Of a DNA stretch of 64,000 nt, positions 43,235-52,205 are shown piece after piece. Each line of letters begins with the position of its first letter. The stretch's first letter is position 1. The translations under genes and the position numbers were made by a program. The notes under the pieces are model-generated. The model ran no database searches. It was not told the origin of the DNA and worked only from the letters and a program-made list of their open reading frames with translations. The DNA is taken from the NCBI GenBank assembly GCA_046957575.1, contig JBKUOG010000002.1:124001-188000 (forward strand). Direction: 5' to 3'. The stretch is from UMGS1370 sp046957575. Lineage in GTDB: Bacteria; Bacillota; Clostridia; Lachnospirales; Lachnospiraceae.

Positions 43235-43672
43235 TCACCTGCCTATGCGCTTTTTCATGGTCACCTTTGTGCCAAGCCCTGGTTTGGTATCCACCTTTAC
43301 TTCATCCATAAACGCTTCCATAAATGAAAATCCCATGCCGGATCGCTCTCCTGTGATATCTGTGGTGTACATGGGTTCCATGGCCTTTTTTAAATCAGGG
43401 ATCCCCACTCCTTTATCCTGAACGGACAAGGTCAGCAGATCTCCTTTAATCTCTGCTTCTATGCAGATTTTCCCCTCTCCTCCCCGGTAGCCATGGATCA
43501 CTGCATTGGTCACTGCCTCAGAAACTGCTGTTTTTACATCATCAATCTCTTCTAATGTCGGGTTCATCCGGCTCATAAAAACGGCTGCCACCACTCTGGC
43601 AAATTCTTCATTTCTGGACAAGCTGTCAATCTCTATTTTGATTCTCTCCGCTTCTTCTTTTCTGTTTTCCAT
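43235..43672 (-). CDS. spoIIAB: Anti-sigma F factor SpoIIAB
   Basis: 145 aa, GHKL-type serine kinase. The N-box D-V-K-T-A-V-S-E-A-V-T-N-A-V-I-H-G-Y (~45), G1 box D-K-G-V-G-I-P-D (~88) and G2 box G-E-R-S-G-M-G-F-S-F-M (~108) bind ATP. It binds SigF and phosphorylates SpoIIAA. ATG 43672 follows AAAGGGGACG; the longer frame overlaps spoIIAA and is not used. Confidence 0.95.
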   Translation of the reverse strand: MENRKEEAERIKIEIDSLSRNEEFARVVAAVFMSRMNPTLEEIDDVKTAVSEAVTNAVIHGYRGGEGKICIEAEIKGDLLTLSVQDKGVGIPDLKKAMEPMYTTDITGERSGMGFSFMEAFMDEVKVDTKPGLGTKVTMKKRIGR

Positions 43673-43685
43673 ATGCGTCCCCTTT

Positions 43686-44024
43686 CTATCCCACAATTGC
43701 TGCTTCTTTGGTATCGAAGCTTGGCATTAAACGGGCAATTCCAGCTACTGAAAGAATCCGATGCACCTGAGGACCCGCTCCGTAAAGCCGTACCTGTCCC
43801 CCGCTTCGCTCCATCTGTTTATACCGGTTTAAAAGTACGCCTATCCCGGAAGAGTCCATAAATTCGGTCTTGGAAAAATCAAAAATAATCCGGTTAATGT
43901 AATTTTCCGCTAAAAGCAGATCTGTCTCATAGCGAAGGTTACGACAGTTGTGGTGATCCAGTTCCTTGGGCAGATGAATGATCAGGCACTGCTCCTTTGC
44001 CTCATAAATAAATGATACTTCCAT
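43686..44024 (-). CDS. spoIIAA: Anti-sigma F factor antagonist SpoIIAA
   Basis: 112 aa, STAS domain. The phosphorylated serine is in F-M-D-S-S-G-I-G-V-L (~residue 57), as in other SpoIIAA proteins. When unphosphorylated it frees SigF from SpoIIAB. ATG 44024 follows GGAAGGAG by 9 nt. It heads the spoIIA operon. A sigma-H promoter would be expected upstream, but I could not define one confidently. Confidence 0.94.
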   Translation of the reverse strand: MEVSFIYEAKEQCLIIHLPKELDHHNCRNLRYETDLLLAENYINRIIFDFSKTEFMDSSGIGVLLNRYKQMERSGGQVRLYGAGPQVHRILSVAGIARLMPSFDTKEAAIVG

Positions 44025-44114
44025 GTTGATAATCTCCTTCCTGTTATCATTTTTTCCATTTTCGACAAAAATATACAAAATAGGAGTACTAAGTTCCCCT
44101 GCTTCCTATGAAAT

Positions 44115-44161
44115 AAAAAAAGACACTACGAATATGGTTTCTCTTTCGTAATGTCTTTTTA
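44115..44161 (-). terminator. Terminator between the TPR gene and spoIIAA
   Basis: Stem AAAAAGACA-TACGAA / TTCGTA-TGTCTTTTT with one mismatch, ending in TTTTTTT on the minus strand, directly after the TPR gene stop. It insulates the spoIIA operon from upstream reading. Confidence 0.88.
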
Positions 44162-44165
44162 AAGT

Positions 44166-45743
44166 TTAATTGATCTCATTTGCAGGAATTGTTTCAGGAG
44201 TCTCTTCCTCAGGCTGGGCAGGTTCGGTCTGCTGCTCCTGAGTCTGAGCCGGCGCCTGGGTCTGTGGTTCCTGCCTGTCTGTCTCTTCTGCCGGATTGTC
44301 GGTATCACCCGCGTCCCCATTTTCCGAATTTTCTGCGTTCTGCGGTTCGCTTTCAGCGCCGCCTTCATCACCGGCATCTCCATTTTCTTCGCCAGCCGCC
44401 TCTGTTTCATTCTGTCCGGCAGCTGCTGTCGGCAATCCCATCTGGCTCATGGCATTGGCTGCCTGAGAAGCCTGTGGGCTTTCTGGAAAACTGGTAATAA
44501 TCCTGCTAAAACACTGTCTGGCATTTTCCGTATCTCCTCTGTCCTGATACAGTCGTCCCAGCAAATAAGTGGCCGACGGATTGTTCGGGTTGATCTCCAA
44601 ACTCTTCTGATAATATTCCATAGCCTGATCTTTTTGGCCGGAATTCCATGCAGCCGTACCCAAATCCTCCAAAGTCTGGTATCCCTTGGTCTGCATGTCC
44701 GCTGCCACTGCATTGGCAATTTCCAGAACACTTTCATCAACTATAAGGGACGGATCCAGATCTACATATAGTTTGGCAACTGACATGATGTCTTCATTCC
44801 GGTATGCCTGCAAGATCCCTATCATAGTCTGATACTGTTTAAGCACCTGTCCCGTATCTCCTTCAATGGTGTTAAGCTTATTTTCCATATCTTGGGACTG
44901 GGCCTTTAATTCATCATAAGATGCCTGAAGTGCGTCCAGTTCCTGATTTTTTTCATTTAATTTCTGGCTGTAGGTAATGATTTCTTCATTATGCTTATTG
45001 CTTAAAGCGCGGGTGCTGGGGGGCATAATCAAAAAATATGTTACCATCACGCCTAATATTAGACCTGCCAAAATGTTTAAAATACTTTGCCATCCTGTAT
45101 TTTCCTTATATGTAGGCGGCATAATCACATCGTCATCCTGCATTTGATGGTGGGAAAATGCATTTTTTAATTTCCGCTTTTCCACTTCTGCCTTGCCTGT
45201 ATTTTTTTTAACAATGGACATATACCACTGGGCCTTGGGATTATTTTTGTCAATCTGAAGGACTTTGTACAAAGATCTTCCCGCCTTGGAAAAATCTTCA
45301 TGGTACATATACAGAACTGCCAGCAAAAGGTGTGCTTTTACAAAGTGAGGATTGTCCTCTACCACCCTGGTAAGCTGCAAAATCGCCAAATCATCACTGT
45401 CATGCTGGGCATACCAAAGAGCCTGATTGTATTTCTTTACATTTTGATCTGCAATCTCCAGACGCCCCGGCTTTCTTTGAATCTCATCCAGATAGCGATC
45501 CGCTGGGTTGTCAGCAGGGTGAAGATTGGTGCTGATTACCCACTGAACCAGCGCGTCCGACACCTCCCCCATCTCATAGTAGATGAGTCCCAGCAGATTT
45601 CTGGCATCCATCTGGTACTTGTCAAAATGAAGACTCTTTTTCAGGGACTCGACAGCTCCGGAAAGATCTCTGACATTCGCTTTTTCCAAACCAAGATTGT
45701 AAAAACTATTGGCAATCTGACGGTTTCGTTTCTCATAGTCCAT
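44166..45743 (-). CDS. TPR-repeat membrane protein with acidic tail
   Basis: 525 aa. Residues 1-190 contain tetratricopeptide repeats (N-S-F-Y-N-L-G-L-E-K-A, A-R-N-L-L-G-L-I-Y-Y-E-M-G, V-K-A-H-L-L-L-A-V-L-Y). One membrane helix follows (I-L-N-I-L-A-G-L-I-L-G-V-M-V-T-Y-F, ~222-238), then a coiled coil (~255-305) and more TPRs (~355-425) outside the membrane. The last 95 residues are Glu/Pro/Gln-rich and acidic. It looks like a scaffold with protein-binding domains on both faces of the membrane; no enzyme motif is seen. It starts 4 nt after the 49-aa gene. Confidence 0.8.
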   Translation of the reverse strand: MDYEKRNRQIANSFYNLGLEKANVRDLSGAVESLKKSLHFDKYQMDARNLLGLIYYEMGEVSDALVQWVISTNLHPADNPADRYLDEIQRKPGRLEIADQNVKKYNQALWYAQHDSDDLAILQLTRVVEDNPHFVKAHLLLAVLYMYHEDFSKAGRSLYKVLQIDKNNPKAQWYMSIVKKNTGKAEVEKRKLKNAFSHHQMQDDDVIMPPTYKENTGWQSILNILAGLILGVMVTYFLIMPPSTRALSNKHNEEIITYSQKLNEKNQELDALQASYDELKAQSQDMENKLNTIEGDTGQVLKQYQTMIGILQAYRNEDIMSVAKLYVDLDPSLIVDESVLEIANAVAADMQTKGYQTLEDLGTAAWNSGQKDQAMEYYQKSLEINPNNPSATYLLGRLYQDRGDTENARQCFSRIITSFPESPQASQAANAMSQMGLPTAAAGQNETEAAGEENGDAGDEGGAESEPQNAENSENGDAGDTDNPAEETDRQEPQTQAPAQTQEQQTEPAQPEEETPETIPANEIN

Positions 45744-45747
45744 AGCC

Positions 45748-45897
45748 TTATTCCCTGACTTCCTTAATCATTTCCATCATAATGTCTGTCATATCTGTTA
45801 AGTCGCTTTTCACAATCTCATCCGCAATTTCCTCCACGTCTAAGCTGGGCTTAAAACGGCTGATCTCCTCTTCAAAATTAATGATTGATTCTCCCAT
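45748..45897 (-). CDS. 49-aa acidic protein preceding the TPR gene
   Basis: ATG 45897 with AAAGGAG 6 nt upstream opens a 49-codon frame. It begins M-G-E-S-I-I-N-F-E-E-E-I-S-R-F and ends M-M-E-M-I-K-E-V-R-E, predicted helical and acidic. The stop is 4 nt before the TPR ATG and a good promoter lies upstream, so it is very probably a real gene co-translated with the TPR protein. I do not recognise a family; a small partner of the TPR protein is the natural guess. Confidence 0.7.
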   Translation of the reverse strand: MGESIINFEEEISRFKPSLDVEEIADEIVKSDLTDMTDIMMEMIKEVRE

Positions 45898-45910
45898 AGT
45901 TTTCTCCTTT

Positions 45911-45979
45911 TGTACGCTACAAGTACAAACAAATTAACATCTGTTCAAGATTATATAATAAGACCCTGTATTTGTGCAA
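45911..45979 (-). promoter_or_regulatory. Promoter of the 49-aa/TPR operon with nearby palindrome
   Basis: Minus strand: TTGCAC (45974-45979), 18 nt, TATAAT (45950-45955). Downstream at 45911-45927 the palindrome TGTAC..GTACA could be an operator. Confidence 0.7.
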
Positions 45980-46127
45980 CCATATTCTTTCGGGCGTTTT
46001 CGGCCAAATTCGGCTTTTTCTGCGATAATCCATACAAAATCGGCTTTTCACATCGCCTCTCTTAAATCACTGGCTGCAAAGATTTTATAACATTGCAATA
46101 TCCGGATACGCTGTTGCTGTCAGGATA

Positions 46128-46811
46128 TCAGGATCTGGATGTAGGCATATAAGGAATCAGAACTCCTGCCACGCTGCTGATTGGCATAGTCTGAAGCCAG
46201 ATATGTCCCGGTCCAGTAATCACTGTATTAAACAGTCCTTCTCCGCCAAATAATACATTTTTTACTCCGGAAATTGTCTGAATATCCATCTGGCAGCTGG
46301 CAGTCATCGCTGCTAAATACCCGCTGTCTACCACGATCTGCTGGCCTGCTCCCAGTTCATATTCGACTACATGGCCGTCAAATTCTGCAAATGCAATGCC
46401 TCTTCCCGACAATTTCTGAAGAATAAATCCTTCTCCGCCAAACAGTCCGGATCCTAATTTTTTGTGGAAATGAACAGACAGTTCCACCCCGTATTCTGCT
46501 GCTAAAAATCCGCTTTTTTGTAAAATCAGTTCCTTTCCCGGTCCTATCTCAAATGCTTTTATGGAGCCTGGAAAACTGGACGCAAAGCTGATTAGTCCCG
46601 GCGCCCCCTGGGCAGTATAAATATTCTGGAACATTCCCTCTCCTGCAAACATACGGCCAAACATTTTTCCAATACCGCCGTTACTTCCTGTCTCCATCTT
46701 CATATTGGGAGACATCCAGGCCATGGAACCTCTCTCTGTAATCATCTTTTCTCCTGCTTCCAACTCACAAATAACCACTGGAAGTGTTTCGCCTTCAATT
46801 TTATAACGCAT
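46128..46811 (-). CDS. AIM24/TIGR00266 family protein
   Basis: 227 aa, all beta. Typical repeated parts are V-I-C-E-L-E-A-G-E-K-M-I-T-E-R-G-S-M-A-W-M, G-G-I-G-K-M-F-G-R-M-F-A-G-E-G, L-F-G-G-E-G-F-I-L-Q-K-L-S-G and Y-L-A-A-M-T. The family is widespread and of unknown biochemical role (yeast AIM24 affects mitochondrial organisation). AGGAGG precedes the ATG. Upstream lies the dispersed repeat copy B, which may carry its promoter. Confidence 0.88.
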   Translation of the reverse strand: MRYKIEGETLPVVICELEAGEKMITERGSMAWMSPNMKMETGSNGGIGKMFGRMFAGEGMFQNIYTAQGAPGLISFASSFPGSIKAFEIGPGKELILQKSGFLAAEYGVELSVHFHKKLGSGLFGGEGFILQKLSGRGIAFAEFDGHVVEYELGAGQQIVVDSGYLAAMTASCQMDIQTISGVKNVLFGGEGLFNTVITGPGHIWLQTMPISSVAGVLIPYMPTSRS

Positions 46812-46931
46812 ACTGTTTTCCTCCTGATTTTTAAAATACGCGGCTGTTTGGCAGTGTATCTTTTAATACTCTTCTGCTCTTCCCTCTAAATATTGGCAGC
46901 CTATGAAAACTCTCAGTACCTGTCACAATCT

Positions 46932-46959
46932 ATTGTACCATGTTCACTAAGCTCGACAA
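46932..46959 (-). promoter_or_regulatory. Candidate promoter for the AIM24 gene inside repeat B
   Basis: Minus strand: TTGTCG (46954-46959), 16 nt, TACAAT (46932-46937) with TGG just before the -10. It has the same arrangement as in repeat copy A and lies about 120 bp before the AIM24 start. Confidence 0.4.
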
Positions 46960-47036
46960 AACCTCGCTAAGGGGGCAGATATCTATTCTCACCAGACTCG
47001 TGAAATACCTCGTCAAGTGTACATATTATACCCTAT
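46934..47036 (+). repeat. Dispersed intergenic repeat, copy B
   Basis: Matches 3640-3742 in the same orientation over about 103 bp with scattered substitutions. The shared block CACTAAGCTCGACAA and the long identical stretch TTCTCACCAGACTCGTGAAA are easy to see. The inverted-repeat right arm is degraded (GCTAAGGGGG instead of GCTAAGTGG), so this copy is older or less constrained. It lies between the AIM24 gene and a decayed wall-protein gene. Confidence 0.85.
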
Positions 47037-47147
47037 CCGCCCCATTCTGTCCAATGGTTATGTTCTTATTTTTTATCACATTAATACCAGCAAAAATGTA
47101 TATTGATACAGCAAAACTCTCTGCCGGATCCCATTGAATTTTTTTTG

Positions 47148-48304
47148 CCTTCTTCTTATGTTTCCCAGGATTTTTTTGATGCAGCTTATAAGGGACTTCC
47201 TCTTCCAATCTTGGGCAGGGGTACAGCAATCTGGTAGATGCTCTAAACCGCGGCTGGATGAATGACGGAGACTCCTCTAATATTGCCAGGGCCGGGCATC
47301 GGATGTGGTGTCTCAATGTTCCCATGGGAAAGGTTGCATTTGGAAAAAGCGGCGAATATACCGCCATGTATGCTCTGGATAAAAGCAGCACCGATCCTGC
47401 TGATCCCGCCTATGTTATGTGGCCAGCCCAGACCATGCCAATCGAGTATTTTAAAGGCCCCTGGACACTTTCTCTCCGAGACCAGACCTATTTTAAGAGT
47501 TTCAGCGAATCCGGCATTGAAAACATCCGGATTTCCATGACAAGCAGAAAAAATGGGAAAACTTATGAAATCACCTCAAAAGATAAAAATGTTTCCGGAA
47601 AATACATGAATGTGGATAGCAATAATCTTATTTTCCAGCCAGGATCATCCTTCTCTTCCGGCGATGATGTAACTGTGACCATCAGCGGTCTTAAAAATAT
47701 CCATGGAGAATCTGAAACTATTTCCTATACAGTTCATTTCTTCTCTATGGGAGGAACATCTGGCAGTGATAGTTCCAGTAACGGAAGCGGAAGCGGCGGT
47801 TCCGGCGGTAGTGGTTGGGGCAGCAGCGGCGGAGGCGGCAGTTATAGTAGCGGAAGCGGCAGTTCCAGTTCAAAAGGAAGAGGCCCCGGCTCTCCACAGA
47901 CAAACCTCCCCTCATATGTAGTAACAGGAACATGGAGCCAGATAGGAGACGGAATCTGGAATTTCTCTGACAATACCAATGTCCGGTACACAAATCGCTG
48001 GGCAGCCGTCTACAATCCTTATGCAAATACATCTGCTGGTTTCCAGGCATTCGACTGGTTCCGCTTTGATGAAAATGGGGTCATGCTGACTGGTTGGTTT
48101 ACAGATCCTGCTGACGGCAATATTTATTACCTGAATCCCCACTCCGACAGCACACGAGGCCGCATGATGACCGGCTGGACAGTCATTGATGGAAAAGAAT
48201 ACTATTTTAATCCGGAATCAGACGGTACCAGGGGAAGAATGTTTCGCAATGAGCCCACAAAAGACGGACATTTTCTGGGAGCTGACGGAGTAAAAATCTA
48301 CTAA
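47148..48304 (+). pseudogene. Truncated, frameshifted CAP-domain/cell-wall-binding protein
   Basis: The readable frame from 47258 encodes the end of a CAP (SCP) domain (A-G-H-R-M-W-C-L-N-V-P-M-G-K-V-A-F-G), a beta domain, a Ser/Gly linker of about 45 residues and two cell-wall-binding repeats (G-W-F-T-D-P-A-D-G-N-I-Y-Y-L-N-P; G-W-T-V-I-D-G-K-E-Y-Y-F-N-P). CAP sequence continues upstream in frame (N-L-V-D-A-L-N-R-G-W). A one-base loss near 47190 then shifts the frame: Y-V-S-Q-D-F-F-D-A-A-Y-K is in a different phase from G-T-S-S-S-N-L-G. No signal peptide or CAP start is found before the repeat at 47036, so the 5' end is missing. No good RBS precedes ATG 47258. Confidence 0.75.
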
Positions 48305-48327
48305 ATTCCCTCCGAAAACCAGAACAG

Positions 48328-48373
48328 CACCGCAGGGCCTGTCAGATCATTCTGACGCTCTGCGGTGTTTCTT
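48328..48373 (+). terminator. Terminator after the wall-protein pseudogene
   Basis: Stem CACCGCAG (48328-48335) with CTGCGGTG (48360-48367) and inner pairing TCAGA/TCTGA, then TTTCTTT on the plus strand. Confidence 0.8.
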
Positions 48374-48421
48374 TAAATTCAAGAATCCGTATACCTTATA
48401 TCCTTCTGCAGCAGTTGTAAA

Positions 48422-48866
48422 CTATTTTTGATAGATAATAAATTCTTGCATTTCTTCCGAAAATGCCAAACTGCACATATCGCAAATACGCTGAAATGCC
48501 GGATCCGTTTGAGAGATTTCGTGGCATTCACCAAATGAAAACGCTATATCTATTTGCTTGTTATGGATGGTTCCACCATTATATCCAAATGTATCATCTT
48601 GATAAATAATGCAGGATATATCATCAAACATGCTCTAGCCATATACATAAATAAATTTGTGTAAATAATTTGTTCATTATCTGGCTGACCTCATTTGCTG
48701 TAATCATGCTTCCGCTAACAGGCTGTATCTGTTCGCTTTTCACTATCTCGTCACCTGAAAGGGTGAACGTGTGCATTTTAACATAGCTGCTATAACTTAT
48801 ACCGATTATCAGGACAGTCAATAGAATTACAGCTCCCAATGCTCATTTCAACCGCTTCTTATCCAT
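48422..48866 (-). pseudogene. Broken small secreted/membrane protein gene
   Basis: From ATG 48866 (GGAGGTG upstream) the frame reads M-D-K-K-R-L-K, then a TGA at 48843-48845, then A-L-G-A-V-I-L-L-T-V-L-I-I-G-I-S, an N-terminal membrane helix, on to a stop near 48624. A single change (TGG to TGA) would explain the stop. A second frame (48631 to 48422: M-F-D-D-I-S-C-I-I-Y-Q-D-D...) continues in another phase and may be the shifted C-terminal half. The original protein was perhaps ~145 aa. Family not recognised. Confidence 0.45.
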
Positions 48867-48897
48867 ATAGTTTGACACCTCCGATCGCTTCCAATCA

Positions 48898-50220
48898 TCA
48901 TTCTTTCTTTTCTTTATATCGTTTCACAGCTACCCACGTCCCAAGACACAACATCCAATGACTGACAGACAGTCCGATTAGCCAGAAACATCCCTGTTGT
49001 CGTTTTGCTACATAAGTATCTGCCGTCAATTCTGCATCCACAGTTATATATTTTCCATTTTCTCTGATGGACAGCACCCGCCGATCCACGCTTTCTCCTG
49101 CAGCAAGAATCTTGTTTGCACTATCTTTGCTGCCGCTCTCTGCTTCCCACCGATACCCCATGCCGTCCGAAGTCTTATAATAAATCTCATATGCAGTTGT
49201 TGCCTGGTTCTTACGGGAAGAAGAACTCCCCACTGTAACAGGCAGCACTCTATATGGATAAAACGTATGTACGCCCATGTCTTCATAATCAGAAGGGGAA
49301 GGCATAGATGCAATTCCCATCACACCCAAACACAGACTGCAGACAGACGGAATAACCAACATGATACAAACTGTAACAACAATATTTTTTAGTCGTTCCG
49401 ACCATACTCCAGGCTGTTTAGGACGAACTGTGGGTTGTGCGTTGTCTACACTTTCCTGCACACTGTTGACTAATTTCTGGAAATCAGCAGTAACGTCATA
49501 CCATCCATTAAAATCCTCATACAAACATCCTTTATCATAACAGGAAAGGAACATGGAAATTCCCTGTTCTATGGAAAATGTCTTTCTTAGCGCTTTCCAT
49601 TTCCCATGCAGCTTCAACATAATCGTGACTGTACAATTCCCTTCCGGTGCATACCATGTGGAGATATTGATATTGCATTGTTCTGTTTCAAGCAGCAAAA
49701 ATGTCCATTTACCGGATCGAAATTGATGAACGATCTGCAAAATATCACCATCATCTGCATCCTCATTGAGATAGTCTGCCTTTTTGTCTGATTTCGAGGC
49801 TCCGACTTTTCGTATGCGTGTATGTGTTTTTGTACTTGGAGTTGTTCCACTGATTTGCTGAAACTGTTTTACGCACAGAAAGCCAATTCCTGAAACTCCC
49901 CATACTATAGCAAAAGAAATCGCTGCAGGCACAAGATAGACTAAAATAAATCCATTAAATAAAATGTGAGGAAAACAGGCAATCAGAATCCCCCAGCTGC
50001 ATATGCCTCCAGCGAAATTCAGCACGAACCATAAAAGCAATCGATTCAAGCCCAGCCTGTGGGCAAATATGTTTCCGGCAATCACAAAGTACAGAGCCAC
50101 AGCCGGAGGCAGTATATAAGCAAAATAAAGTATATTTTGTTTCGATGCATAAATAAAGGCCCATGCAAATGCTCCCATATAGAACAGGACTGACACGAAC
50201 AAAGCAACTGCTTTTTTCAT
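48898..50220 (-). CDS. Uncharacterised multi-helix membrane protein
   Basis: 440 aa. Four N-terminal membrane helices (to residue ~125) are followed by a soluble cytosolic domain (~150-280; G-K-W-T-F-L-L-L-E-T-E near the middle), another helix (V-C-I-M-L-V-I-P-S-V-C), an outside domain of ~110 residues and a final helix before a basic tail. ATG 50220 is chosen because GGAGG is 9 nt away; the upstream ATG 50229 overlaps that site. I do not recognise the family. The adjacent broken gene may once have been its partner. Confidence 0.6.
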   Translation of the reverse strand: MKKAVALFVSVLFYMGAFAWAFIYASKQNILYFAYILPPAVALYFVIAGNIFAHRLGLNRLLLWFVLNFAGGICSWGILIACFPHILFNGFILVYLVPAAISFAIVWGVSGIGFLCVKQFQQISGTTPSTKTHTRIRKVGASKSDKKADYLNEDADDGDILQIVHQFRSGKWTFLLLETEQCNINISTWYAPEGNCTVTIMLKLHGKWKALRKTFSIEQGISMFLSCYDKGCLYEDFNGWYDVTADFQKLVNSVQESVDNAQPTVRPKQPGVWSERLKNIVVTVCIMLVIPSVCSLCLGVMGIASMPSPSDYEDMGVHTFYPYRVLPVTVGSSSSRKNQATTAYEIYYKTSDGMGYRWEAESGSKDSANKILAAGESVDRRVLSIRENGKYITVDAELTADTYVAKRQQGCFWLIGLSVSHWMLCLGTWVAVKRYKEKKE

Positions 50221-50277
50221 GGACAGCATCCTCCTTGTCTTCTGAATTATTCCTGCTTTCTGTCCTATTCTCTCATT

Positions 50278-50691
50278 TTACAGAACCATCACCAGGGTCC
50301 CTATTCCGATTAAAACACATCCAACCAAAGACTTGACCGTAAATTCCTCATGTAAAAATGCGAAAGCCAATACTAAGGTGATTACCACACTTAATTTATC
50401 AATCGGAACAACCTTGGAAGCTTCTCCCATCTGCAAAGCTCTATAGTAGCATAGCCAGGAAGCCCCTGTTGCCAATCCCGACAGGATCAGAAAAACCCAG
50501 CTTTTTCGGCTGATTTCTGACAATCCATTTTGTGCATTTGTCAGAAATACCATCCCCCACGCCATAACTACCACCACAACCGTTCTGATAGCTGTCGCAA
50601 GATTTGAGTTCACTCCGTCTATGCCGACCTTTGCCAGTATAGAGGTAAGTGCTGCAAATATTGCAGACAGCAGAGCAAATACAAACCACAT
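50278..50691 (-). CDS. Single-domain EamA family transporter
   Basis: 137 aa, five predicted membrane helices: one EamA (DMT) domain, half the size of common EamA transporters. It contains F-A-A-L-T-S-I-L-A-K-V-G, N-L-A-T-A-I-R-T, and Y-R-A-L-Q-M-G-E-A-S-K-V-V-P-I-D-K-L-S near the middle, typical of the single-domain class, which acts as a dimer. ATG 50691 follows AAGGGGGG. Substrate unknown. Confidence 0.85.
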   Translation of the reverse strand: MWFVFALLSAIFAALTSILAKVGIDGVNSNLATAIRTVVVVVMAWGMVFLTNAQNGLSEISRKSWVFLILSGLATGASWLCYYRALQMGEASKVVPIDKLSVVITLVLAFAFLHEEFTVKSLVGCVLIGIGTLVMVL

Positions 50692-50819
50692 ACACGATTG
50701 CCCCCCTTGTCTCTTTTGTTTCCATTCAATTAATAAAGAGTAATAGTTCAGCCTTGCATCTTCTTGCCTGCCTGTGGTGGACAAGAAGCGTCTGGCATTT
50801 CTATCCGGTAAAATAGAAA

Positions 50820-51320
50820 TTATTTTAACTTTCCATAAATACAAAGGTCAAATATATTCTCATTTTTTATAACTGCTTTTTTCATTATTCCTTCAAGAAT
50901 AAAATCATTTCTTTCAAGCACTTTCCTGGATGCCTTATTTGGTTCATATACTAACCCTGTAATCCGAATGATATCTAATTCCTTAAATGCAATTTCACAG
51001 ATTTGTCTTACTGATTCTGTCATAATTCCCTTTGAATATTCTTCCTGCAATAAATAATACCCAATTTCAGCATCTTTTCTGTATACATCTTCTTTTTGTT
51101 CAACTGATATAGTCCCTATTATCTTACCGTTTACAACTATTTTTCGGAATATCCCCTTTTTTCCATCGTTTTCTTTTACCATGTTTAACCACCATTCTGC
51201 TGATTCATTTGTATATGGATCTGGCAGTCTATCAGACAAATAACTTCTATCTATAATATTACACATTTTTCTCAGAACTTCTTTGTCTTCCAAAGTCCAT
51301 TTTTTTAGTTCAACTCTCAT
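50820..51320 (-). CDS. GNAT acetyltransferase (RimJ/RimL-like)
   Basis: 166 aa. Motifs: M-R-V-E-L-K-K-W-T-L-E-D at the start, I-G-T-I-S-V-E-Q (strand 4), A-E-I-G-Y-Y-L-L-Q-E-E-Y-S-K-G-I-M-T-E-S (acetyl-CoA loop) and E-P-N-K-A-S-R-K-V-L-E-R-N-D-F (C-terminal GNAT motif). Such proteins acetylate N-termini or antibiotics. The base composition is more AT-rich than its neighbours, hinting at transfer. ATG 51320 has GAGGTG upstream. Confidence 0.88.
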   Translation of the reverse strand: MRVELKKWTLEDKEVLRKMCNIIDRSYLSDRLPDPYTNESAEWWLNMVKENDGKKGIFRKIVVNGKIIGTISVEQKEDVYRKDAEIGYYLLQEEYSKGIMTESVRQICEIAFKELDIIRITGLVYEPNKASRKVLERNDFILEGIMKKAVIKNENIFDLCIYGKLK

Positions 51321-51386
51321 CTTCAACACCTCACATACAGCTTCCTCTTTGTTCATGAACACATATTTTGTCTGTACTGGCTTTAG

Positions 51387-52145
51387 TTAATCTGGTATAG
51401 TAATGATATACTCCTCAAAATCATGGGAATCACCGGCAAATACATTCCGATCAATATATGGCTCCGGCCCGCTCACACCTTTCAATTTTCCCTTATCAGA
51501 ATACTGCCAGAACTGCCATTCTCTCCCTATATCCATTGGCGGATAATAAATGTTTCGGATCCAGAGCGGATAGTCTTCAAAGACTCCCTTTATATATTCC
51601 TGATAAAAAGAATAGGTTGTATAAATCATTGGCCTATATCCATAATGCTGCTCTAAAATTGTCAGCAATTCCCTGAGATTTTTTCGCACCTCTTCTGTAT
51701 CCGGAGGATCCTGTTTTTTGTTTCCATAATATTCTGCGTCCACCACAGGAATCATTCTGCCTGACAAATCTCCAACTGTTTGGATATAGTGTTCTGCCTG
51801 AGTCGCTGCCGGACTGTCAAAGCTAAAAAAATGGTAAGCTCCTGCTGCAATTTGGGCTGCCTTTGCACCTTCCCAGTTGTCTGAAAAATATTCATCTATA
51901 TGACTGCTGCCTTCTGTCGCTTTGATAAACGCAAAATCCACCTGCTGCTCCCGAAGTTTTTCCCAGTCAATCGCTCCCTGATAATGCGATACATCCACTC
52001 CCTGTATTGGATATTTTCCAATCACGAACTGGTTAATTGTAATTTTCTTTGTCAAAATCAAAACACCACAGATTAAAAACGCAATCCCTACAGCAGCTTT
52101 AAAAACAGTCTTCCCAGGTACTAATCCCCCTCTTTCTTTCCCCAT
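51387..52145 (-). CDS. GH25 lysozyme (muramidase)
   Basis: 252 aa. An N-terminal hydrophobic anchor (~15-31) precedes a glycoside hydrolase family 25 domain: G-V-D-V-S-H-Y-Q-G at ~46, F-A-F-I-K-A-T-E-G at ~70, the catalytic D-x-E in P-V-V-D-A-E-Y-Y near 132, and W-Q-F-W-Q-Y-S near the C-terminus. It hydrolyses MurNAc-GlcNAc bonds of peptidoglycan outside the cell. No wall-binding repeats are present. AGGAGG is 13 nt from the ATG, rather far. Confidence 0.92.
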   Translation of the reverse strand: MGKERGGLVPGKTVFKAAVGIAFLICGVLILTKKITINQFVIGKYPIQGVDVSHYQGAIDWEKLREQQVDFAFIKATEGSSHIDEYFSDNWEGAKAAQIAAGAYHFFSFDSPAATQAEHYIQTVGDLSGRMIPVVDAEYYGNKKQDPPDTEEVRKNLRELLTILEQHYGYRPMIYTTYSFYQEYIKGVFEDYPLWIRNIYYPPMDIGREWQFWQYSDKGKLKGVSGPEPYIDRNVFAGDSHDFEEYIITIPD

Positions 52146-52205
52146 TTCCCAACCTGTTCCTCCTAATTTATGTTTTCCCTTCTGTATATCAATTCCGTTT
52201 TTTAG

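Noticed and set aside
44025..44114. Sigma-H promoter before spoIIAA
   Set aside because: AGGGGAAC and a GAAA-type -10 can be picked, but the spacing is far too long; no convincing pair was found.
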